A stretch of DNA of 44,182 nucleotides from JAVKNF01 sp031537795 (GCA_031537795.1 JAVKNF010000007.1:1-44182); one strand, 5' to 3'; counted from the first letter of the stretch, positions 26,224 through 34,594 are shown. Program-made: numbers and translations. Notes: generated from the sequence alone by a model not told the origin.

Positions 26224-26251
26224 TTTATATCAAGAGAATTATATTTTGCAA
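26224..26251 (-). promoter_or_regulatory. Candidate promoter for virB9
   Basis: On the minus strand TTGCAA (26251-26246), 16 nt, TATAAA (26229-26224), only 9 nt before the virB9 ATG at 26214. The transcript would be leaderless or nearly so. Confidence 0.4.
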
Positions 26252-26255
26252 TAGT

Positions 26256-27164
26256 TTATTTATCTATATTTAGATCCGACAAAATAGCAAATAATCTCCC
26301 ATTTTCAAATTCTTCTTTTGCTTTTTTTAAAGTTCTAGGAAATTGCGATATCTCTTCTTCTGATTCGAAAGCTCTTCCGTAAATAGGATAAGGGCAATCT
26401 AATTTATTTTTAATTCCATAAAATACAGCATATAAAATTGCAATTAAAGTGAAACAAGGGTCAGAATTTGAATAGGAAACACGATGCTCTATTCTTGAAT
26501 GATGATATTTTTTAGAAAAACTACTAGGAATTCTTAATGCACAGGTTCTGTTATTTAAACCCCAAGAGCAATTTGTTGGGTAATGAAAATATTTTTCATC
26601 TCTAGTTGGGTATTTTAATCTTTCGTAACATTCTTCTTTGTCGTTAAAAATATACATAGACTCATTCATTAACTCTAATAGCCCGCCTATAGCATTTTGA
26701 AAAATCATAAAGAATGTTTCTTTGTCTAAAGGGTTTCTATCAAAAAGGTTGATTCCATCTTTTGTAAACAAAGAAATATGAATATGCATTGCATTTCCGG
26801 GTTCTTTTTCATAAGGCTTTGCATCAAAAGAGACGCTGGTTAATTTTTGCATAATTTTTTTCACTTCAGTGATATCTTTAGCTAATTTGACCGCACTCCC
26901 TATAGGTTGAAATATAATTTCAAATTGATTTTTACCATCCTCTTTTTCCAAATCATCTATTTGAATTTCTTTTTCTTTACATTCTTTTAATAATGTGTTA
27001 TTTAAGTTTTTTATAAACAAATCGTCTTTTTTTAATTCTCGTTTATCTGTAATATAAAATTCTAACTCTGCTCCAAAAAATAGAATAACTTCATTTTGAA
27101 CACTTTTTTCTATTTCTATTTTTAAGTCTTTAAAAATCTCAAGTAATTTTTTATATTTCTTCAT
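26256..27164 (-). CDS. Shortened glutamine-synthetase-like ligase
   Basis: 302 residues carrying the catalytic-domain motifs of the glutamine synthetase family: AELEFY (32-37), GKNQFEI (77-83, for GxGQxE), GNAMHIHISL (123-132, the ammonia/glutamate His motif), PTNCSWGLNNRTCALRIP (about 196-213) and RIEHRVS (224-230). It lacks the N-terminal beta-grasp domain that completes the active site between subunits, and the C-terminal part is short; true GlnA is about 450-470 residues. It is more likely a gamma-glutamyl ligase or a remodelled GS than classical GlnA. It overlaps folC by 14 nt, so the two are translationally coupled. Since FolC is itself a glutamate ligase, a shared pathway is possible but unproven. 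Confidence 0.65.
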   Translation of the reverse strand: MKKYKKLLEIFKDLKIEIEKSVQNEVILFFGAELEFYITDKRELKKDDLFIKNLNNTLLKECKEKEIQIDDLEKEDGKNQFEIIFQPIGSAVKLAKDITEVKKIMQKLTSVSFDAKPYEKEPGNAMHIHISLFTKDGINLFDRNPLDKETFFMIFQNAIGGLLELMNESMYIFNDKEECYERLKYPTRDEKYFHYPTNCSWGLNNRTCALRIPSSFSKKYHHSRIEHRVSYSNSDPCFTLIAILYAVFYGIKNKLDCPYPIYGRAFESEEEISQFPRTLKKAKEEFENGRLFAILSDLNIDK

Positions 27165-28467
27165 AAAAAGACAATATTTTTCCTACAAAATAAAGAGAAC
27201 CAAAGCAGAAAATTTTTGTATTCTTATTATTTTCTTTTTCAAATATTAAACTTAAATTATCTTTATTAAAATTTGGAAATATCTCAACTTCTAAATTTTG
27301 GTTAATTTTTTTAATTTCTTTTTGCAAAACTTCAGAAGAGTAGAAGCCTTTTTCATATATTTTTATGCTCACTTCTGGTAAATATATTTTATTAAAAATT
27401 GAGTTATTTTTAAATATATTTAAACAGTTTAAATCTTTTGTTTGCATCATTGCAAATATTCCTATTAAATTTTCATCTTTTTGCTTCCCTTCTTTGATAT
27501 ATTTCATTAATTTTATTATACCATCTTCATTATGTGCGCCGTCTAGAATAATTTCCAAATTCTTATAATTTAAATCTAAATTTTGAAGTCTGCAATTCCA
27601 TTTTGTATTTTCAATTCCTTTTTTAGTTGAATTTAAGTTGATGTTTTGGAAACCTTTTTGCTTTAAATATAAACTACTTGCTATAGCTAATGATGCATTT
27701 TCAAATTGATGCTCTCCAGCTAATGAAGGTTTTATATTTTCTATATGATTTTTAAAATCAAAATACTCAAATCTTCCAATTTTTTGAGATTTTTTATAGT
27801 TCCAATCAATATTTTCTTTGTAAATTTTACAGTTTATTTGTTCTTCAAATGCTTGAAACATTTGCCAAACTTTTGAATTTTGTTTTGCTGTAAAAGCGAT
27901 GCCATTTTCTTCAACAATTGCAATTTTATTTAATGCAATTTCTTCTATAGACTCTCCCAAAATCTCACTGTGATCAAAGGAGATTGAAGTTATAATTGAA
28001 AGAAGTTTTTCGTCGAATATATTTGTTGCATCATATCTGCCTCCTAACCCAACTTCGAAAAGATTGAAGTCAGCCTTTTTTTCTTGAAATAATAAAAGAG
28101 AAACAAGAACACAACCCTCAAAAAAAGAAATATCTAATTTATTTTTTGATGCAACCTCTTCTATTCTTGTGTCTATTTTTGATAATTCTTCGTTTGAAAC
28201 ATTATTTCCGTTCAAATTAAATCGTTCGTTGATATTTATTAAATGAGGAGAGGTGAAAATATTAACAGAATAACCGCTTGTTTTAAGAATATTACCTAAA
28301 AAATTTATCGTAGAGCCCTTTCCATTTGTTCCTCCGACATGTATTATATTTCTTATATTTTTATGCGGGTTATCAAAAAAAGAAAGAATATTATTCATAT
28401 GAGAGATAAAATCAAAATTTTCTTCTCTTTTAAGTCTATTTTTATTTACTGTATACTTTAAAAACAT
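27151..28467 (-). CDS. folC: Folylpolyglutamate synthase / dihydrofolate synthase
   Basis: FolC adds glutamate to dihydropteroate and/or folates using ATP. 438 residues of the Mur-ligase fold: P-loop HVGGTNGKGST (about 42-52), FTSPHL, the metal-binding Glu/His region (FEVGLGGRYDATN; SFDHSEILGESIEEIALNK), AGEHQFENASLA, and LDGAHNEDG in the C-terminal domain. The ATG at 28467 is preceded by the 42-nt gap shared with murD. The GS-like gene follows with a 14-nt overlap. Confidence 0.93.
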   Translation of the reverse strand: MFLKYTVNKNRLKREENFDFISHMNNILSFFDNPHKNIRNIIHVGGTNGKGSTINFLGNILKTSGYSVNIFTSPHLININERFNLNGNNVSNEELSKIDTRIEEVASKNKLDISFFEGCVLVSLLLFQEKKADFNLFEVGLGGRYDATNIFDEKLLSIITSISFDHSEILGESIEEIALNKIAIVEENGIAFTAKQNSKVWQMFQAFEEQINCKIYKENIDWNYKKSQKIGRFEYFDFKNHIENIKPSLAGEHQFENASLAIASSLYLKQKGFQNINLNSTKKGIENTKWNCRLQNLDLNYKNLEIILDGAHNEDGIIKLMKYIKEGKQKDENLIGIFAMMQTKDLNCLNIFKNNSIFNKIYLPEVSIKIYEKGFYSSEVLQKEIKKINQNLEVEIFPNFNKDNLSLIFEKENNKNTKIFCFGSLYFVGKILSFYEEI

Positions 28468-28472
28468 CTATC

Positions 28473-28500
28473 TTGACTTATAATTACAGAGCTTTATTTT
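28473..28500 (+). promoter_or_regulatory. Candidate promoter for murD
   Basis: TTGACT (28473-28478), 16 nt, TATTTT (28495-28500), 9 nt before the murD ATG at 28510. It lies in the 42-nt divergent gap between folC and murD, which leaves little space for a separate folC promoter. Confidence 0.35.
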
Positions 28501-28509
28501 AAAATCAAT

Positions 28510-29778
28510 ATGTATTTAATATTAGGTTTTGCAAGAACAGGTAAAGCTGTTGAAAAATTTTGTATTAAGAAGAATATAAAATATAGGGTATATGATGATA
28601 AACTTGATGCAAACTTTACTTCAGAATTAATATTTGAAGATTCAGATTGGAATAGTATCACTAGAATTATAATCTCTCCTGTTTTTAGAACTCAATTTAA
28701 TAAACATAAAATAATAGAAATTGCAACAGAAAAAAATATAGAAATGATATCAGATTTAGACCTGTTTTATGAAAATCTACAAGATAAAAATAACCAAATT
28801 TTGATAGGAATAACTGGCAGCAACGGCAAATCTACAACTTCTAGTTTGTGCTTTCATTTATTGAAAGAATTAAAACAAGACGTTGTTATTTGCGGCAATA
28901 TAGGAATTCCAATTTTGGAAATGGAGAATAATCACAAATTTTACGTTGTAGAGATTTCTTCTGCTCAAATTGAAATATCAAAGAAAATTCAATTTAATTA
29001 TTCAACAATTATAAATATTACAAGCGATCACATTGATTATCACGGCAATTTTGAGAATTACATAAAATCAAAAATCAAGATAATCTCAATGTCGATTTTT
29101 ACATTTTTAGAAGAGAATTTATTTTTAGATTTAAAAATTAGAAACAATTTAAAGAATAGAGTTATACAAATTAATAAAAATAATTATGAAGAATTAAGAA
29201 ATGAAAGCAAGATTAAAAATAGAAATAATTTAATTGGAGAGCACAATTTGCAAAATATTATTCATGCTTTTTATATATTGGAAAAATTAGGGTTTAGAAA
29301 AAAGGAAATACTAGAAAATATTACAACTTTTAGAAATTTAGAACATAGAATAGAGGAGGTTGCAATTATTCAAAAAATAAGATTTATAAATGACAGCAAA
29401 GCAACTAATGCGGATTCTGTTTCTGTAGCTTTGAAAGCTTTAAATAAAAATAAAATTGCCCTGATAGCTGGCGGTAGAAGAAAATCAGAGGCTTTTCTTG
29501 TAATGAAAAAAGAAGAATTGGAAAATATAAAAAAAGTCTTTCTAATAGGTGAATGCTCTAATAATTTTGCATCAGAATTAGAAATTCTGAATATACCTTA
29601 TTTAAAATGTGAAAATATGAAAAACGCAACTACTGATGCTTTTGAATTTGCAAAAGAAAATAAACTAGATATTGTTTTGTTGTCTCCACTTTGTGCAAGT
29701 TTTGATCAATATAGAAATTTTGAAGAAAGAGGAAAAGATTTTAAAAATATAGTGAAAACTTTAATTAAAAATTCTTAA
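28510..29778 (+). CDS. murD: UDP-N-acetylmuramoyl-L-alanine--D-glutamate ligase
   Basis: MurD adds D-glutamate to the growing peptidoglycan stem peptide in the cytoplasm. 422 residues: an N-terminal Rossmann-like domain (LGFARTGKAVEKF), the ATP-binding GITGSNGKSTTSS (about 99-111), GNIGIP, the conserved His region (ITSDHIDYHGNFENY), NSKATNADSV and GGRRKSE in the C-terminal domain, ending with LLSPLCASFDQYRNFEERG, which is typical of MurD. Its presence means the organism still makes peptidoglycan. No other mur gene is nearby. The stop shares TTAA with the convergent dciA-like gene. Confidence 0.95.
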   Translation: MYLILGFARTGKAVEKFCIKKNIKYRVYDDKLDANFTSELIFEDSDWNSITRIIISPVFRTQFNKHKIIEIATEKNIEMISDLDLFYENLQDKNNQILIGITGSNGKSTTSSLCFHLLKELKQDVVICGNIGIPILEMENNHKFYVVEISSAQIEISKKIQFNYSTIINITSDHIDYHGNFENYIKSKIKIISMSIFTFLEENLFLDLKIRNNLKNRVIQINKNNYEELRNESKIKNRNNLIGEHNLQNIIHAFYILEKLGFRKKEILENITTFRNLEHRIEEVAIIQKIRFINDSKATNADSVSVALKALNKNKIALIAGGRRKSEAFLVMKKEELENIKKVFLIGECSNNFASELEILNIPYLKCENMKNATTDAFEFAKENKLDIVLLSPLCASFDQYRNFEERGKDFKNIVKTLIKNS

Positions 29779-30095
29779 TCTATAAGTTTTATTTTTAAAT
29801 CTGCGATATTTAATTTATTATTAAATTTTAATATCAACTCCAGAGCTTCTTTTTTATAAAAAATAAATTCAGAATAAAAAGATAAATCTGCGGTCTTTAA
29901 ATATAAAATAGAGTTTTTTATTTTATAGGGTTTTATTTTTTTTGAATCTATTTTACTGTTTAGAAAGATATTATTCCAATTTTTTACAATAGAAATGTCC
30001 TCAAATCCTCTTTTTTTAAATTCAGAATAAATCAAAGATATTGATTTATCATATAAATTTATGTTATCTTTATTGTTTATTTTTTTCCAATGCAT
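29775..30095 (-). CDS. DUF721 / DciA-like replicative helicase loader
   Basis: 106 residues with the DUF721 pattern: VKNWNNIFLNSKIDSKKIKPYKIKNSILYLKTADLSFYSEF followed by a helix that would pair with the KLN-type ending. DciA loads the replicative helicase DnaB in most bacteria that lack DnaC/DnaI, which includes alphaproteobacteria. The fold is KH-like: a short N-terminal helix, then strands and helix. The start ATG lies inside the end of rlmE (19-nt overlap). The family match is by pattern, so the function remains probable, not certain. Confidence 0.6.
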   Translation of the reverse strand: MHWKKINNKDNINLYDKSISLIYSEFKKRGFEDISIVKNWNNIFLNSKIDSKKIKPYKIKNSILYLKTADLSFYSEFIFYKKEALELILKFNNKLNIADLKIKLID

Positions 30096-30781
30096 ACAAC
30101 ATACATTTCCGTAGAATCTTTTCTTGAAGATTGAGGTTTAAAATTTTTTATTAATAGGAATTTATCTTTTAAAATTGGGTGTAATATTTGGTATGAACCG
30201 TAGAGACTTTTAAAAACAAAATGCCCGTTTTTTTTTAAATTCAAATTAATAAAATCTAAACAAGACTCAATTAGTCTTATATTTACAATTCTATCAGCTT
30301 CAGAATCTCCTATTGCATTATTTGCTATGTCGCTAACAATTAAATCTAGTTTTTTATTATTTGATGAATTTAATATTTTCTCTTGAATATCAGAATCTTC
30401 AAAATCCCCCTGTATAAATGTGAAATTTTCATTTGAATATTGACATTCCAATAAATCAACTCCTATTAATTTAATATTGTAATTAAATATTTCATTTAAT
30501 GCCTGACTCCAACTACCTGGGGAGCAGCCTAAATCAAGAATTCGATATGTATCTTTTTTTAAAATTGGGAACTTTTCTACAATTTCTATAACTTTATATG
30601 CGGCTCTAGATAGATATCCTTCTTCTTTCGACATCTGAACAAACCTATCGTTTATATGCCTTCTAAGCCAGTTTGCGGACGATAATTTCATTCCTTTTCC
30701 ATTTTTTAAATGAATTTTTTGTGATGAAAAATTATTTAATTTAATTAATTTATCTTCTTTTTTTGCTGTAAATTTCTTCAT
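30077..30781 (-). CDS. rlmE: 23S rRNA (uridine-2'-O)-methyltransferase RlmE
   Basis: RlmE (RrmJ/FtsJ) methylates U2552 in the 23S rRNA A-loop. From the ATG at 30781 it has 234 residues: an N-terminal basic tail, YLSRAAYKVIEI with the catalytic Lys, RILDLGCSPGSWSQAL (SAM-binding motif I), SDIANN with the catalytic Asp (usually SDMAPN), VFKSLYGS with the second Lys, and SSRKDSTEMYVVC with the Glu. The K-D-K-E tetrad is therefore intact. The frame also opens from a TTG at 30793, which I consider less likely. It belongs to a four-gene minus-strand run starting at 31663. Confidence 0.93.
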   Translation of the reverse strand: MKKFTAKKEDKLIKLNNFSSQKIHLKNGKGMKLSSANWLRRHINDRFVQMSKEEGYLSRAAYKVIEIVEKFPILKKDTYRILDLGCSPGSWSQALNEIFNYNIKLIGVDLLECQYSNENFTFIQGDFEDSDIQEKILNSSNNKKLDLIVSDIANNAIGDSEADRIVNIRLIESCLDFINLNLKKNGHFVFKSLYGSYQILHPILKDKFLLIKNFKPQSSRKDSTEMYVVCIGKK

Positions 30782-30789
30782 TTTATTTA

Positions 30790-31275
30790 TCAAGATTTAA
30801 CTTTTGTAATAAAGAAAAAAGCAGATAAAATTAAATTACAATATAAAGGTAATAAATATGATATTTTTTTAAATTCTAAATTATAAATTTTAAAAGGCAC
30901 AGAATGAATTAATTTAATCAAATTAAGAAGAGTTTTATAATTTAAATTTATTGCTTTGAAGAAAAAATATATATTTATAAACCAAATAATACAAATTATC
31001 AATATAAGAATATTATTATTTAGAATTATTTTTAACCCAAATAAGATTAGTAATTTAGCTGTAATTGAAGATAAGAAATCAAGATATTTTTCACGTTCAA
31101 CAATTAGATCTGTCTTGAAAATATACAAATCTAAAAATAACCCAGCTGTTATAAATAAAATACCAATTTCAAAATATATAAAATACACAGAAATAGGCAT
31201 AAAATGAAATAGAAAAAAGAACAAAAACTGGAAAGGTATTAATCCTAAAGTAAGAAAAAAAAATCTATTCAACAT
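30790..31275 (-). CDS. Hypothetical inner-membrane protein
   Basis: 161 residues, nearly all hydrophobic, with about four to five helices. The arrangement of the first half (LTLGLIPFQF helix, a helix ending LFLDLYIF, then EKYLDFLSSITAKLLILFGL) recalls CDP-alcohol phosphatidyltransferases such as PgsA, whose LDPxADKLL block would sit at the SSITAKLL segment. The DG-x2-AR-x8-G-x3-D-x3-D catalytic motif is absent, so if it belongs to that family it is inactive. It overlaps the upstream gene by 11 nt and precedes rlmE by 8 nt. I would not assign a function. Confidence 0.55.
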   Translation of the reverse strand: MLNRFFFLTLGLIPFQFLFFFLFHFMPISVYFIYFEIGILFITAGLFLDLYIFKTDLIVEREKYLDFLSSITAKLLILFGLKIILNNNILILIICIIWFINIYFFFKAINLNYKTLLNLIKLIHSVPFKIYNLEFKKISYLLPLYCNLILSAFFFITKVKS

Positions 31276-31663
31276 CAGATTTTATGTCTGATAGTCTGAC
31301 TTCAAATGATTTTCTTAAATTGGTTTTATGATAACACTGGGCTAAATTTTGCTTATTCTTCTCTCTAACTTTCATTACAAAAGAAGATAACCTGTCATTT
31401 AATAGGAAGGGACTATTTGAACCAGGGTTTTGCAAGAAAGAAGGAGAGAATGAATCTTCAGTTTTTTTCAATTTTCTTCTTTTCATTGCTTGTTTTAGTT
31501 TTTCTTGCACTTCTGCTGATTTTGGTTGAAAAGCCTTTTTTCTTTTTGCTATTTTTATGATGCTCTCATTTTTTAAATAAGATTTTATCGGCTTCATAAG
31601 AATAACAGGATCTTTAATGTCAGAAGAAAAATCCACTTTGAAACCTTTAATTATTTGTACCAT
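31265..31663 (-). CDS. Hypothetical basic protein, first gene of the rlmE run
   Basis: 132 residues with no recognised family. Lys and Arg are abundant, especially in IIKIAKRKKAF and LKQAMKRRKLKK, suggesting binding to nucleic acid or to membranes; the rest looks poorly structured. It starts with ATG at 31663 and overlaps the next gene by 11 nt, so it is probably translated with the membrane protein, rlmE and dciA-like genes. The upstream 122-nt gap to secY must contain the promoters of both divergent units. Confidence 0.55.
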   Translation of the reverse strand: MVQIIKGFKVDFSSDIKDPVILMKPIKSYLKNESIIKIAKRKKAFQPKSAEVQEKLKQAMKRRKLKKTEDSFSPSFLQNPGSNSPFLLNDRLSSFVMKVREKNKQNLAQCYHKTNLRKSFEVRLSDIKSDVE

Positions 31664-31785
31664 TTTTAAAATTTTCTAATTTTGAAGTATTAAAAAATTA
31701 TTGTCAAATATTTTTTTAATTAAATTACTTGATAATAACTTTTAATTATACATTAATCTAAATATTATTAGATAGATTTAATATT

Positions 31786-33048
31786 ATGATAAATAAAAAT
31801 TTACAAAGAAAAATAATTTTCACTTTACTAGCTCTTATTTTTTATAGAATAGGAACCTATATACCAATCCCTGTTGTTGATATTGAAAAGATTTCATTTT
31901 TTTCAAAAGTTTCAAAGACTGGAATCTTATCCTTATTTAATAGTTTTTCAGGTGGTTCTATAAGTAGAGCATCTATATTTTCATTAGGTATAATGCCTTA
32001 TATTAGCTCTTCTATTGTAATTCAATTAGCAATATCTACTAATCCTACTTGGAAAAATATGAAAAAAGAAAATCCAGATTTGATGCAAAAGAAATCAATG
32101 AAATACACAAGATATTTAACTTTATTAGTGAGTTTTGTTCAGTCCTTTGGCGTTATTAGTTTTATTAATAAAAATAATTTATTAATTTCTTCGGATATTA
32201 GTGTAATTTTACTTGCAGTTTTAAGTTTATCTTGCGGGACATTCACATTAATTTGGTTAAGTGACAGAATTACAGTTAAAGGAATTACAAATGGGACTTC
32301 TATAATTATATTTGGAGGAATTGTGGCTGAAATACCTAAAGATTTTTCAAATCTAATTTCAAATTTTAAGAGCGGAGTGTTGAATTCTTCAGACTTATTT
32401 ATTATTTTTGGTATTTTTATTATTTTATGTTGTTTAGTAATTCTTGTTGAAAGATCGAATAGACTTGTTCATATACAATATCCTCATCAAGCTCAAACAG
32501 CAGGAAGAAATAGTCAAAATTTGCCAAATTTTATGCCAATTAAGGTAAATCCTGCGGGAATTATTCCTCCTATTTTCGCCAGTTCTATTTTATCTTTGTT
32601 TTTAATACTTTTATCTTTTCTTGCTAATTATAATAATATAACAAATTGGGTTTCTATAAATTTTGGCCACGGTACTATTTTGTTTGCAACTGTTCAAATA
32701 TTTTTGATTATAGCCTTTTCTTTTTTCTATAATAATATATCAATGAACCCAAAAGATATAGCAGAGCAATTGAGAAAAGTAAATGTTTTTATACCTGGTA
32801 TAAGGCCAGGAGAAGCAACTGTGAATCTTTTCCAAAAAATTATACTTAGATTATCTTTGATAGGAGGTTTATATTTATCGATATTAGGTCTGGTTTCTGA
32901 AATCTCTTTCTCAAAATTTGGTCAGTTATTTATGATAAGCGGAACTAGTATATTAATAGTAATTAATGTAATTACAGATATAATGATAGCTATACAAACT
33001 TCATCATTGCCAGAGAAATATCAAAAAATAAGAAAAAGATATAAATAA
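31786..33048 (+). CDS. secY: Preprotein translocase subunit SecY
   Basis: SecY is the protein-conducting channel of the inner membrane. 420 residues with ten membrane helices. Landmarks are YRIGTYIPIP in the first helix, SRASIFSLGIMPYISSSIVIQL in helix 2 (plug region before it), GITNGTSIIIFGGIV, the NLPNFMPIKVNPAGIIPPIFASS block, and the GIRPGEAT loop in the C-terminal half. It is normally followed by adk and preceded by rplO in the spc operon; here neither is present. A 6-bp hairpin (31756-31761 with 31768-31773) sits just before the ATG at 31786. Confidence 0.96.
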   Translation: MINKNLQRKIIFTLLALIFYRIGTYIPIPVVDIEKISFFSKVSKTGILSLFNSFSGGSISRASIFSLGIMPYISSSIVIQLAISTNPTWKNMKKENPDLMQKKSMKYTRYLTLLVSFVQSFGVISFINKNNLLISSDISVILLAVLSLSCGTFTLIWLSDRITVKGITNGTSIIIFGGIVAEIPKDFSNLISNFKSGVLNSSDLFIIFGIFIILCCLVILVERSNRLVHIQYPHQAQTAGRNSQNLPNFMPIKVNPAGIIPPIFASSILSLFLILLSFLANYNNITNWVSINFGHGTILFATVQIFLIIAFSFFYNNISMNPKDIAEQLRKVNVFIPGIRPGEATVNLFQKIILRLSLIGGLYLSILGLVSEISFSKFGQLFMISGTSILIVINVITDIMIAIQTSSLPEKYQKIRKRYK

Positions 33049-33062
33049 AATATCTTAAAGTT

Positions 33063-33290
33063 ATGTTGAAGTTTTGTATAGATAAAATAGACGTTAAATC
33101 TCTCTTTAGATCTTTTATTTTTACAGTAGGTCATTTTTTTATAGACTTAACAACGTCATATTATATTACAGGAGCTAAAATAGAGCTGATTGCATTAAGC
33201 TCTGTTGTTAGCCCTTTATTAAATGGTGTTTGGTATTATATTTTGGATAGATTTTTATTTAAAAAAATAATATTTTTTAAATTAACTTGA
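33063..33290 (+). CDS. Small DUF2061-like membrane protein
   Basis: 75 residues with two hydrophobic helices. The pattern SLFRSFIFTVGHFFIDLTTSYYITG ... YYILDRFLF follows the DUF2061 layout, in which an Arg-containing first helix leads to ITG and a second helix ends in Y-x-x-x-E-R-x-W. Here the last motif is YYILDRFLF. Function of the family is unknown. It starts 14 nt after secY and may be cotranscribed with it. It ends 5 nt before the convergent LysE-like gene. Confidence 0.5.
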   Translation: MLKFCIDKIDVKSLFRSFIFTVGHFFIDLTTSYYITGAKIELIALSSVVSPLLNGVWYYILDRFLFKKIIFFKLT

Positions 33291-33295
33291 GTTAC

Positions 33296-33949
33296 TTATA
33301 TTTTAGATAGACTAAAAATTACTTCTTTTAATATTGAAGAAGCTAGAATAAAAATAACAAAAGAGGAAATTAATTTTATTTTTTTATGATAAATTGATAA
33401 TTTTGACTGTATAATTTGAATACTAAATAATATCGATAAAAGAGAAAAAGCTGAAAAAGAAACAAGAAAGAATATAAGAATATAAAATAATTTAATATAA
33501 AAACTATATTGTCCTGCAAATTGCATTATCATTCCAGAGTCCCCAAAATAAACGAGCGGGTTTAATATTGAGATAAAAAAAACTTCTTTAGTGAAAATTA
33601 AATAGTTTTTTATATCTATTACTTTTCCATTTTTTTCAAGTTTGATTTCTTTTTTGTTTTTCCAAATCTCAATAAAACCAGATATTGCAATATAATACAA
33701 ATAACAAAAACCAATAGTTTTCATAATAAGAGACAATTGAGGAAATGTTTTAAAAATTACAGAAAGCCCAAATACTCCTGATAAACATGCTATCAAATCG
33801 CACAAAGCAACTCCTAATGCCGCAAAAATACCAGCACGAAAACCATACTGAAGTACAATTGTTATTACAACGAAAAACACCTCACCGGGGTATAAATCAA
33901 AAGCAAACGATGAAATTATAAATTTTAAAAGATTGTATTCATTTTCCAT
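33296..33949 (-). CDS. LysE/RhtB-type exporter
   Basis: 217 residues with six predicted membrane helices. The first helix contains DLYPGEVFFVV, corresponding to the S-PGP segment of LysE/RhtB amino-acid exporters, followed by LQYGFRAGIFAALGVALCDLI and LIMKTIGFCYLYYIAISGF. Likely exports an amino acid or related small molecule; substrate unknown. It is the second of two tandem homologues on the minus strand, overlapping the upstream copy by 25 nt. Confidence 0.75.
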   Translation of the reverse strand: MENEYNLLKFIISSFAFDLYPGEVFFVVITIVLQYGFRAGIFAALGVALCDLIACLSGVFGLSVIFKTFPQLSLIMKTIGFCYLYYIAISGFIEIWKNKKEIKLEKNGKVIDIKNYLIFTKEVFFISILNPLVYFGDSGMIMQFAGQYSFYIKLFYILIFFLVSFSAFSLLSILFSIQIIQSKLSIYHKKIKLISSFVIFILASSILKEVIFSLSKI

Positions 33950-34509
33950 AAAAATTTAAATGACTGATAAGAGAAATTCAAACCTAAATAAATTGTAGTA
34001 ATTCCTAGGATTTTAATTAAATAATGTTTTATCTGTAGAAATACATCAAATTTATTAAACCTATTGAATATCAAAGCTAAAGATGTAAAACAGAAGAAAG
34101 AAACAAGAAATAGAACAATATGATAAAATATCTTCTCTTTTATATTCATTCCAAATGTTGCATTAATCAATAAAGAAGCATTGCCAATTGCTATAGCAGG
34201 GTTAAGAAAGCTAATCAAGAAACCCTCTTTTAAAGATTCATATCTTGTTTTTGGCTTTTCTTCTGTTTCAATTATTTTATTGTTTGAAAAGAAAGTTTTT
34301 AAACCTATAAACAATATATAAAATGAACCAAATAACTTGAGATAGATTTCTATTTTCTGATTTAGAAAAGATAAACCAGTAAAAGCAATTAAAGAAGACA
34401 AACCATCATTTAAAGTGACTCCAAAAGCACAGAATAAACCAAAAATTAAACAAGAGAAGATAAAATTCAAGAAGGAATTATTTGTATTCACGAAGAAATA
34501 ATAGAACAT
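33925..34509 (-). CDS. LysE/RhtB-type exporter, N-terminally shortened
   Basis: 194 residues, homologous to the gene that follows it. The central helices (LKLFGSFYILFIGLKTFF) and the 'FGVTLNDGLSSLIAFTGL' helix align with the neighbour, but the first helix with the conserved Pro-Gly segment is missing. The frame has a stop codon just upstream of the ATG at 34509, so it cannot be extended. The gene pair probably arose by duplication. They may work as a heteromer, or this copy may be losing function. Confidence 0.65.
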   Translation of the reverse strand: MFYYFFVNTNNSFLNFIFSCLIFGLFCAFGVTLNDGLSSLIAFTGLSFLNQKIEIYLKLFGSFYILFIGLKTFFSNNKIIETEEKPKTRYESLKEGFLISFLNPAIAIGNASLLINATFGMNIKEKIFYHIVLFLVSFFCFTSLALIFNRFNKFDVFLQIKHYLIKILGITTIYLGLNFSYQSFKFLWKMNTIF

Positions 34510-34594
34510 AAAATGATCTTACAAAATAAAAATCAAGAAATTAATTGCAAAATATTATTTAGATTGTATCAAAATCATATTATTATATTAAATT

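Noticed and set aside
26256..27164. Canonical glutamine synthetase (glnA)
   Set aside because: The N-terminal beta-grasp domain is missing and the protein is about 150 residues too short, so I do not give it the name glnA.
31756..31773. Hairpin ATCTAA/TTAGAT before secY as a regulatory element
   Set aside because: Only 6 bp and AT-rich; such stems arise often by chance in this composition.
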